Shown here in pieces: positions 1 through 6,357 of a stretch of DNA of 25,163 bases. The DNA comes from CAYFJO01 sp964343305 (GTDB lineage: Bacteria; Planctomycetota; Planctomycetia; Pirellulales; Pirellulaceae). The stretch is from positions 1 through 25,163 of the forward strand of contig CAYFJO010000129.1 of NCBI GenBank assembly GCA_964343305.1, in the 5' to 3' direction. Position 1 is the stretch's first letter; every line of letters starts with the position of its first letter. A program made the position numbers and the translations under genes. The notes beneath the pieces were generated by a model. That model saw nothing but the letters and a program-made list of their open reading frames with translations, searched no databases and was not told the origin of the DNA.

Positions 1-3000
1 GACCTTGCCTGAACACTTGATGACTTTTGACCTTCGAAATTCTTCTTGAATGGTAGCTTCTGGAAGAACAGTTGCTCCTGTGCCATTTTTCCGTCGCTCC
101 TTTTTGGCCTTTTTAGATAGTCTTTTCTTGACCTCTTCTTCAGTGGAGCCTTTGCTGATCAGGTCTTGGTGCATGAGGTTCAGCTCCCTCTCCATTCTCT
201 CAACTGTCTCCACCGACTTTATTTTGAGCTTGGCCTCGAGATAGTCGACCACCAGATCGAAGCCAAAGTCGACGTAATACCCGACGCGTCGTCGCTCACG
301 CTGCAAAGCCGCCAACTTTTCGTCGTTCGATTCCTCGTCGATTGCCTCGTCGATTTTGGCAACTTCGCCGCGAACGTGGGCAACGCCTTTGAGAAAAATC
401 GTGCGGGCGTCGACGCCCCGGTTGGAAACGATGTCGTTGAAACTTTTGACGACCTCATATTCCACCGAAGGCTCGGCTGCTTGGAAGGCGTACCAGCCCA
501 TCCGGCCCATCATGTCCAGCAAATGTTGTTCGTAAGCGGCGTATCCTTTCTCCTCATCCGGATCAGGCAGACGGACTGCCAGTTCGTTCAGCTCGCCCAT
601 CGCCTTGGACGCGTTCTTTTGCATGAAGTATTGCCAGGCCAACGCGTGGTAGGGCAGCAATTCCTCAGGAAACGCAGCTCGGACTTGTTCGAAAATGTCC
701 TGCGATTCTTTTGTGCGATTGTGCTTCAACATCACCAAGCCATATGCCAGCGCCACATCCGGCTGGTTGGTTTGCAGCCCTTTGCTTTGATCGTATAACG
801 TGACGATTGCATTGTCGAAACGCGATTCGTCCATGAATCTCAGTAGCCCAAGTACCGCGGTTTTCGTTTCGGCGAGTAGGCGGGGCGGATTCAGATCGGG
901 GACAAAACGTATGGGTGTTTGCTTGCCGCTGGACTCGGCACTCAGTTCCGACATGCGAGTCTGCAAATAGGTGTACAGCTCGCCAATATTGACAGATCGA
1001 TCGCCGTCGGCATCCGCCGCGCCTCGCATGGCGTCGGATACCGCCGTCGCAAATACTCCCTGCTTCCCTTTTCGCAAAATGAGGCCACGCTCGTTTGCCG
1101 AGCAACTGGCGACGATATGAACGCTGCGCGAAACGGGACGCGTTGGTCCGTCTTGCAGCGTTGCAACGAGATCCGACGTCGCTGGTTGAGCCGACGCGTT
1201 GTGACAACTGTCGATCAGCAGCATGACTTCGTTGGCAGAGCATTGCTCCAGTTGTGAAACCAGCCAACCCAGCGACAGTCCGGTTGCCGCGGCTTTGTCG
1301 GGCCGAAACTCCTTCGTCGCGAGCACAGCATTTCGTTGTTCGTCCAAAAACCCATGTCCGCCAAAATAGACTATCAACTGGCTCGACAGTGGAATCGATT
1401 GCAGGAAGCCGGGCAGACCCTGTTCAAGTTTCGGTCGTGTGGCATCCAGTTCGAATCGCACTTGGCTTGGCGAAACGCGATAATACGTCTGCAACGTATC
1501 ACGCACGTGTTCTGCATCGGCCTGCGTGTGTTCGAGCGGTGCGATGCGGTTGTCGTCATAAGTTTGTTGGCCGATGACGACGGCCCAACGAACCGGCTTG
1601 GATTGAGCGATCACGCTAATCCAGTCGGTTTCCGGGCTCTGAAGCGTCGCCGATGTGTGGGCCAGCGTGACATTGTCGCCGGGCTCGATAAAACTGAGCG
1701 GGATATCCATTTCCGACGGCGACAACTTGACTGCGCAGTCGGCCGCTAGCGAAAAATCGACCGATCTCGCCGGATTCGCGATTCGAACCGTTATTTTTGA
1801 ATTGGCGACGTCGACACCGCTCACCGTGCCTGAATGCGAGAACTTTCGCTCGGCGTCGATCCGCACGACCACTTCGTCGTGTTTCATCTGGATCGAATCA
1901 TTGGCCTTGAGATCGCCCAGGGTCACCGCCTGGCCGTTTGACAACTTTGCCGCGCCGTTCAACGAAAACGTGCATTGCTCCGCGACTTGAAATTGCTTCG
2001 GCGCCGCGCCGGGTAGCCGATCGTCCTTGAAGAAAACCGTCCGCTGGTTCGCATCGACTTTGACCAACACTCCGCTGGCCGAAACAACTCTCAGGGCCGC
2101 CAGCGACGTGGCGAGCGGCAACCGATCGCCCGGGACGTGATCCACCACGACACGGTCGTCCGGTTTCAAATCGGCCAGTTGCACGCTGCGCCCGTCAATT
2201 TCTTCCGAACCATTGAATGTGATCGTAAGTGATGTGGGTATGTAGATGGCAACCGGTTTGCCTTCCGGGTCTTTCTGGGCCAGAGTGATGATCGAATCGT
2301 TGGCTGTGAGCGACGCAATCGTCGATTGGTTGGTCGAACCGGTCTGACGTTCGGCTGTGATCTCTTCGATTTCTTTGCCGTCTTGCGACTTCATACGAGC
2401 CACGTCGACTCGGTCGCCCGTTTGCAAATCGGCGAGCGTGACGACTTGGCCATTGACGATGATCTTGTCCACGCCCTCGTCAAACGTAATGGCAAATGCT
2501 TTGCCGCCGGCGCCCGGGTCGACTTCGATCAACTGATGGTCCAGGAAGACATCGGTGATGATGCCGGTCGTGGGCAGTGGGGGCGGCGGCTTGGGCGGCG
2601 GCTTTTCTTCCTTGAACAGCATGTCCGAGAACAGCATTAGGAAACTCATGCACACGCTCATACACAGCACACCGATCAACATGCCCCGCCTGCGTTTCGC
2701 TTGTTTTTCTTCGGCCTCAAGCTCGGCGCGCTCTTCCGCCGTCAGCGTCTCACCGCCACCTTCGACGCCGGCCCGAAGTTCGAGTAGGGCCTTTTCCGCG
2801 TTGGGATAGCGATTCGCCGGATTCTTTTCGACCAGCTTTTGAATCACCATCGCCAGGTCTTCGGGCACGCCCTGCAGGACGCGATTGATTTCCGGCAATC
2901 GCTGGTCGCCGGCCGAGTGCCACATGATCCAGGCCATTTGCGGATCGCGACCAAACATGTGTAGGCTGGGAAACAAGGTGTCGAAATGATTGCCGGCCAT

Positions 3001-3582
3001 CAACTCGTAGGCCGAGAAGCCAAGCGAGTACAAATCGCTGTGCGGGCCGACCGGGCCGAACTGGTCGGACACCACCTCCGGTGCCATGTACTTGGTCGTG
3101 CCTTTGATGACGCTGCCGTCGTCGTTGACCAATCGCCGGGCAATGCCAAAGTCGCCGAGTTTGACCCGGTGGTTCTTGTCGAGCAGCAAGTTGCTTGGTT
3201 TGATGTCGCCGTGGACGATTCCGTTTTGTTCCAGAAAGTGCAATGCGTGCAACATGTAAGTCAGCGTCAGCCGCAGGTCTTCCAAATCGATGGGATTGCC
3301 GTCCAACTTTTGTTTCAAATTGCCCTGCATCAATTCGAGGACCAGCCAACCACGCTCGCGCACGATGTCGTAGATCGTCATCACATACGGATGCTCGGTG
3401 TTGGCCAGCAGTTGGGCTTCCTGCCAATACCGCTCTAGCTTTGTGGGGTCCGCCAGATACTGCTGATGGATCTGCTTGATCGCGACTTCACGCCCCAATT
3501 CGTTGTCGACCGCCTTGTAGACGGTCGCAAAATCGCCTTGAGCGATTGTTTCAACGATTTGAAATCGAACATGCGGTTGCAC
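1..3582 (-). CDS. Ser/Thr protein kinase-caspase (C14) membrane fusion protein, C-terminus cut by window edge
   Basis: I read every minus-strand codon from 3582 to 1 and found no stop: 1194 residues with the C-terminus outside the window. The start is GTG at 3582; a TAA lies five codons upstream, so no earlier ATG is possible. Residues 8 to about 270 are a Hanks-type kinase: degenerate glycine loop (QGDFATV, 15-21), K36, E55, catalytic loop HGDIKPSN (124-131), DFG 144-146, APE 167-169. A membrane helix (about 300-319) and a proline-rich stretch (324-336) follow. Residues about 340-660 hold four related beta-type units. A caspase-like domain starts near W666, with GGHG H743 and DSCHNA C793 as the catalytic dyad, and an EF-hand-like loop near 857-868. 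From about 890 the sequence is TPR-like, then charged. Kinase inside and peptidase outside the cytoplasmic membrane is inferred from the single helix. Substrates are unknown. The non-RD catalytic loop (HGD, not HRD) suggests activity not controlled by ordinary activation-loop phosphorylation. Confidence 0.9.
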   Translation of the reverse strand, partial: MQPHVRFQIVETIAQGDFATVYKAVDNELGREVAIKQIHQQYLADPTKLERYWQEAQLLANTEHPYVMTIYDIVRERGWLVLELMQGNLKQKLDGNPIDLEDLRLTLTYMLHALHFLEQNGIVHGDIKPSNLLLDKNHRVKLGDFGIARRLVNDDGSVIKGTTKYMAPEVVSDQFGPVGPHSDLYSLGFSAYELMAGNHFDTLFPSLHMFGRDPQMAWIMWHSAGDQRLPEINRVLQGVPEDLAMVIQKLVEKNPANRYPNAEKALLELRAGVEGGGETLTAEERAELEAEEKQAKRRRGMLIGVLCMSVCMSFLMLFSDMLFKEEKPPPKPPPPLPTTGIITDVFLDHQLIEVDPGAGGKAFAITFDEGVDKIIVNGQVVTLADLQTGDRVDVARMKSQDGKEIEEITAERQTGSTNQSTIASLTANDSIITLAQKDPEGKPVAIYIPTSLTITFNGSEEIDGRSVQLADLKPDDRVVVDHVPGDRLPLATSLAALRVVSASGVLVKVDANQRTVFFKDDRLPGAAPKQFQVAEQCTFSLNGAAKLSNGQAVTLGDLKANDSIQMKHDEVVVRIDAERKFSHSGTVSGVDVANSKITVRIANPARSVDFSLAADCAVKLSPSEMDIPLSFIEPGDNVTLAHTSATLQSPETDWISVIAQSKPVRWAVVIGQQTYDDNRIAPLEHTQADAEHVRDTLQTYYRVSPSQVRFELDATRPKLEQGLPGFLQSIPLSSQLIVYFGGHGFLDEQRNAVLATKEFRPDKAAATGLSLGWLVSQLEQCSANEVMLLIDSCHNASAQPATSDLVATLQDGPTRPVSRSVHIVASCSANERGLILRKGKQGVFATAVSDAMRGAADADGDRSVNIGELYTYLQTRMSELSAESSGKQTPIRFVPDLNPPRLLAETKTAVLGLLRFMDESRFDNAIVTLYDQSKGLQTNQPDVALAYGLVMLKHNRTKESQDIFEQVRAAFPEELLPYHALAWQYFMQKNASKAMGELNELAVRLPDPDEEKGYAAYEQHLLDMMGRMGWYAFQAAEPSVEYEVVKSFNDIVSNRGVDARTIFLKGVAHVRGEVAKIDEAIDEESNDEKLAALQRERRRVGYYVDFGFDLVVDYLEAKLKIKSVETVERMERELNLMHQDLISKGSTEEEVKKRLSKKAKKERRKNGTGATVLPEATIQEEFRRSKVIKCSGKV

Positions 3583-3680
3583 GGGCCGTACTCGTTATCC
3601 TGCGTGACTTGCCTAACCCAATTCTACAAGTACTCGACAAATGTCGCGAGGGAATGCCTCCCGTTTGGATTGTCTGGGGC

Positions 3681-3734
3681 GACAAGCGGCCGGCTTGTCA
3701 GTTCGCGACTTGCAGCTTGTCGATTCGCAAGCTG
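3681..3734. repeat. REP-like paired hairpins in intergenic region
   Basis: Two perfect 7-bp inverted repeats lie side by side. The first is GACAAGC (3681-3687) and GCTTGTC (3693-3699) around a 5-base loop. The second is CAGCTTG (3713-3719) and CAAGCTG (3728-3734) around an 8-base loop. Related AGCTT/GCAAGC words continue to about 3760. Neither is followed by a T-run, so they are not ordinary terminators. The layout resembles dispersed REP-type elements; copies elsewhere in the genome cannot be seen from here. Confidence 0.5.
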
Positions 3735-3906
3735 GCAGCTTACGGCTAGGCTGGCGAGTTGCAATCCGCAAAACACTCAAAGTTTGCCAAAACCTATGGG
3801 ACCCGTACAACGCAATCAACCGTACCTAAGCGGAATCCGATTACAGTCCGTGCAACCAGTGCCGAGTATTCAGATAGAAAACTCTGCGTGCAGTCGCTGT
3901 TGGGCC

Positions 3907-3934
3907 TTGACCGTTAGCTCTTGACGGCTAAAGT
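3907..3934 (+). promoter_or_regulatory. Candidate promoter of metal uptake operon
   Basis: TTGACC (3907-3912, five of six matches to the -35 consensus) is followed after 16 bases by TAAAGT (3929-3934, four of six to the -10 consensus). The predicted start, about 3941, coincides with the left end of the 22-bp palindrome, a geometry expected for repression. Planctomycete promoters are poorly defined, so this is tentative. Confidence 0.3.
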
Positions 3935-3940
3935 AGGGTT

Positions 3941-3962
3941 AGTTTTTGATTAATCAAAAACT
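3941..3962. promoter_or_regulatory. Perfect 22-bp palindrome, candidate operator for the DtxR-like regulator
   Basis: The half-site AGTTTTTGATT is followed directly by its exact reverse complement AATCAAAAACT. A 22-bp two-fold symmetric AT-rich site is the size bound by dimeric metal-dependent repressors. It lies 74 bases upstream of the binding-protein start, and the operon itself encodes a DtxR/MntR-type domain. The symmetry is seen directly; the role as operator is inference. The sequence does not match any Fur, Zur or MntR consensus that I can recall with confidence. Confidence 0.5.
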
Positions 3963-3970
3963 CCTCCGTG

Positions 3971-3998
3971 CCCCTGAAATCACCTGATTTCGTAGGGG
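3971..3998 (+). promoter_or_regulatory. Leader hairpin upstream of troA-like gene
   Basis: GAAATCA (3976-3982) and TGATTTC (3985-3991) pair perfectly around CC, and the flanking CCCCT (3971-3975) and AGGGG (3994-3998) extend the stem past a two-base bulge. It lies between the palindrome and the first gene. It could be a second protein-binding site (16-bp dyad) or an RNA structure in the leader. There is no T-run, so a terminator is unlikely. Confidence 0.35.
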
Positions 3999-4036
3999 TG
4001 TTCAACGTCCCACCTTGAAATATCAGAAAAGCACAC

Positions 4037-4945
4037 ATGCCTCGTTTCATCGTCGTACTCTCGCTCCTAGCGACGGCCATCATGTCGGTCTCCACTCATG
4101 CGCAAGAGGGATCAGCCGAGAAGAAAAGAGTAATCGTTTGTTCAACCACGCAAGTTGCCGATTTTGCCCGCCAAATTGTCGGGGATCGTTGGGAAGTGAA
4201 GTGTGTTTTGGGAGCCGGTGACGACCCGCATCTTTACAGCGTCAAGACGTCCGATGCCGCGTTGGTCGCGACGGCTGATTTGTGTGCCCAAAACGGATGG
4301 CACTTGGAAGGCAAGGATTGGATGATGACGTTGGCCAAGGATGCAAACAAACCAATTGTGAGGTGTACAGAGGGGGTTGAGCCGTTGAAGTTGGAAGAAG
4401 ACGGCGAAGTGATTGACGATCCGCACGCTTGGTTCCGTGTCCAGAACGCCGTGATTTATGTTCGCAACCTGACGTCTGCGATCGCACAAGTCGACCCGGA
4501 TCACAAAGCCGAATACTTTGGCCGCGCTGAATTGTACATTAACCAACTCCAGGCCCTGCACGCTTGGATCGCAAAGCAGTTCAACGTGATTCCAAGCGAA
4601 AGCCGAGTCCTTGTGACGAGCCACGATGCGTTCAACTACTTCTGCAGCTCGTACGGATTTAAGCCCGCCGCCCCGGTTGGCTGGAGCACCGAAGAATTGG
4701 GTGGCGGGTTGACCGCCGAGAAGCGGCGAATTGTCGTCGATTCGATCCGCAAGTTTGGTGTCAAGGCGATCTTTGTTGAAACCAGCGTCAACCCGAAATT
4801 GATTCAACAGATAGCGAAAGACGCCGACATCGAAGTCGGCGGAACGCTTTATTCCGACGCCATGGGGGAAGAGGGAACGGCCGGCGAATCCTACATTGGC
4901 ATGATGCGCGAAAATGTGCTGACCATTGTTCAAGCACTCAAATAA
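4037..4945 (+). CDS. Metal ABC transporter substrate-binding protein (TroA/ZnuA/MntC family)
   Basis: The 302-residue protein begins with a signal peptide (hydrophobic core about 4-19, likely cleavage after STHA, residue 22) and should bind a transition metal outside the cytoplasmic membrane for the ABC importer encoded downstream. Metal ligands expected for cluster A-I binding proteins are all visible: H65 in DDPHLY, H130 in DDPHAW, H196 in TSHDAF and D274 in YSDAMG. This is the His-His-His-Asp set of TroA and Chlamydia YtgA, rather than the His-His-Glu-Asp set of PsaA-type Mn proteins. The long His-rich loop typical of ZnuA is absent. Manganese, zinc or iron are all possible; the fused DtxR-type regulator favours Mn or Fe. 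It starts an operon (14 bases to the next gene) and lies behind the palindrome at 3941-3962. No clear Shine-Dalgarno site is present. Confidence 0.9.
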   Translation: MPRFIVVLSLLATAIMSVSTHAQEGSAEKKRVIVCSTTQVADFARQIVGDRWEVKCVLGAGDDPHLYSVKTSDAALVATADLCAQNGWHLEGKDWMMTLAKDANKPIVRCTEGVEPLKLEEDGEVIDDPHAWFRVQNAVIYVRNLTSAIAQVDPDHKAEYFGRAELYINQLQALHAWIAKQFNVIPSESRVLVTSHDAFNYFCSSYGFKPAAPVGWSTEELGGGLTAEKRRIVVDSIRKFGVKAIFVETSVNPKLIQQIAKDADIEVGGTLYSDAMGEEGTAGESYIGMMRENVLTIVQALK

Positions 4946-4959
4946 CACCAAAATCGAGT

Positions 4960-5526
4960 ATGCGTCCTTTCATCGCCATCATCCTCGTTGGTTCCATTCT
5001 CGGCAGCGTCGCAGCGTACGGATGGTTTGTCCGCAGCCTGCCGAAAACGGAAGTGGTGGATTTGGAATTGGATCGAGCGACGGGCGAATTCACTGTCGAT
5101 TTGACACTGACCTTTGACGCGGTCAACAACGCGTTTACGCTCGAACCGACGTCCATCCTGGTCAAGTTCGAGGGCCAGAGTGTTTATCATTCGGCAGAAA
5201 CGGTTTACGCCGGCACGCCGCTAGAGATTCCGGTTTCCGGTGTGAAGGTTGGCATGAATGAGTTTTACATCGAGATCAACACGCCTGATGTCGAGGTTGG
5301 GCGACCGCGGAACGACGACGGTTTTTCCCTCAACCTTGATTCGAATGAAGCCTCCGAGCCTGTGCGAATCTTGTCTCATGCCGCACGCATTCGTGTCCTG
5401 CGCGACGGCGAAACGATTGCCGACGAGACACGTTGGTCGCAGCCAGGACAACCCATTCGAGATACGGTCATTGTTGAAGTGCCCGATTCGACGCACACCG
5501 GTCGCGATCATAATCACCCCCACTAG
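4960..5526 (+). CDS. Membrane-anchored protein of unknown function with His-rich tail, within metal uptake operon
   Basis: The 188-residue product has an N-terminal hydrophobic segment (about 3-22), most likely an uncleaved anchor, and then a predicted all-beta extracytoplasmic part with alternating hydrophobic residues. It ends in a short tail with four histidines in the last ten residues (HTGRDHNHPH, 179-188), suggesting metal binding. I do not recognise the family. Its place between the binding protein (14-base gap) and the ATPase gene suggests a role as an accessory metal-binding or docking component of the importer, which is inference from position and tail. It is not a standard member of tro, znu, mnt or ytg operons. 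Confidence 0.75.
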   Translation: MRPFIAIILVGSILGSVAAYGWFVRSLPKTEVVDLELDRATGEFTVDLTLTFDAVNNAFTLEPTSILVKFEGQSVYHSAETVYAGTPLEIPVSGVKVGMNEFYIEINTPDVEVGRPRNDDGFSLNLDSNEASEPVRILSHAARIRVLRDGETIADETRWSQPGQPIRDTVIVEVPDSTHTGRDHNHPH

Positions 5527-5533
5527 ACGTTTT

Positions 5534-5595
5534 GTAGGTTGGGTCTCTGCCCCGACAGAGTCAAGCCAATTGGCCGGATCGGAGACCCAAGCTAC
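5534..5595. repeat. Long inverted-repeat element filling the gap between two operon genes
   Basis: GTAGGTTGGGTCTC (5534-5547) pairs with GAGACCCAAGCTAC (5582-5595) with one mismatch; two further base pairs extend the stem inward. The element occupies almost all of the space between the stop at 5526 and the ATG at 5602. Its ends (GTAG...CTAC) match those of the element at 18255-18318, suggesting dispersed REP/MITE-like sequences. Neither arm is followed by a T-run. Confidence 0.6.
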
Positions 5596-5601
5596 GTTTC
5601 A

Positions 5602-6357
5602 ATGACAGACCAACCAGCCATCGACGTGCGAAACCTAACAGTCAGCTACGGCCCCGTGCCGGCGTTGTTGGACGTCTCGTTGTCGATTCCGGCCGGACAG
5701 TTGATCGGTGTGATTGGTCCGAACGGCTCCGGCAAATCGACACTGATCAAATCGATCTTGGGATTCATCAAACCCGATTTTGGCACGGTGCGGCTGTTCG
5801 GCGAGCCGGCGGACAAGGCCAAGGGCCGCGTGGCATACGTTCCGCAACGTGGTTCGGTTGACTGGGATTTCCCGGTGACGGTGCGCGAGGTCGCTTTGAT
5901 GGGGCGTTACGGCCACATTCCGTGGTGGCGAGATTTGAACAAGGACGATCATCGCATCGCCAACGAATCGTTGGAAAAAGTGCGCATGTCGGAATTCAAA
6001 GACCGCCAAATCGGGCAATTGTCCGGCGGTCAACAGCAACGTGTTTTCATGGCACGCGCGATGGCACAAGGCGCCGACATCCTGTTGTTGGACGAGCCGT
6101 TTGCCGGCGTTGACGCGGCGACGGAGCGCGCGATTCTGGACGTCCTCGAACAAACCAAGAACGCTGGCCGGACACTGGTCGTCGTCCATCACGACCTGGC
6201 AACGGCGTCTGAGTATTTTGATCAATTGATTTTGCTGAAACAGCGACTGTACGCTTTCGGGCCACCGGACAGCGTTTTACACCCCGAATTCTTAAGCGAA
6301 GTTTATGAAGGAACACTACGCATCTTCGCCGATTTGGCGGACAAGCGAGGTTCGTAA
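5602..6357 (+). CDS. Metal ABC transporter ATP-binding protein (TroB/ZnuC/MntB-type)
   Basis: The 251-residue ATPase powers import through the permease encoded next. Walker A GPNGSGKS (about 39-46), a Q-loop within YVPQRGSVDWDFPVTV, signature LSGGQQQR, Walker B ILLLDEP and the switch histidine in VVVHHDL are all present. The Q-loop phrase RGSVDWDFPV is typical of Mn/Zn importer ATPases. The frame stays open upstream to an ATG at 5539, but those 21 extra residues come from the inverted repeat at 5534-5595 and look nothing like an ATPase N-terminus, so I place the start at the ATG at 5602. Its TAA stop shares one base with the ATG of the permease gene (TAATG), implying translational coupling. 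Confidence 0.93.
   Translation: MTDQPAIDVRNLTVSYGPVPALLDVSLSIPAGQLIGVIGPNGSGKSTLIKSILGFIKPDFGTVRLFGEPADKAKGRVAYVPQRGSVDWDFPVTVREVALMGRYGHIPWWRDLNKDDHRIANESLEKVRMSEFKDRQIGQLSGGQQQRVFMARAMAQGADILLLDEPFAGVDAATERAILDVLEQTKNAGRTLVVVHHDLATASEYFDQLILLKQRLYAFGPPDSVLHPEFLSEVYEGTLRIFADLADKRGS

Larger units (their letters stand above)
3583..4036. other. Divergent intergenic region between kinase-caspase gene and metal uptake operon
   Basis: These 454 bases separate two outward-facing genes. From left to right I see the REP-like hairpins (3681-3734), a weak promoter (3907-3934), a 22-bp palindrome (3941-3962) and a hairpin (3971-3998) in the leader of the plus-strand operon. Short reading frames here show no recognisable protein features, so I call no gene. 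Positions 3740-3900 hold nothing I can name. Confidence 0.6.

Noticed and set aside
166..798. Plus-strand 210-residue frame opposite the kinase-caspase gene
   Set aside because: It is the antisense of a continuous minus-strand coding frame in register; composition and lack of any family feature mark it as a shadow.
2750..3427. Minus-strand 225-residue frame over the kinase region
   Set aside because: It is another frame of the real kinase gene; Arg/Gly/His-rich and without motifs, while the kinase motifs lie in the overlapping frame that runs to the window edge.
3941..3962. Reading the palindrome as a Fur or Zur box
   Set aside because: It is symmetric and of suitable size, but it does not show the consensus words of those sites; the operon-encoded DtxR-like domain is a better candidate partner.
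4142..4951. Minus-strand 269-residue frame opposite the binding-protein gene
   Set aside because: The plus-strand frame has a signal peptide and four metal ligands; the antisense frame has nothing recognisable.
5539..5601. N-terminal extension of the ATPase gene to ATG 5539
   Set aside because: The 21 residues are encoded by the inverted-repeat element and are not ATPase-like; the ATG at 5602 gives the normal N-terminus.
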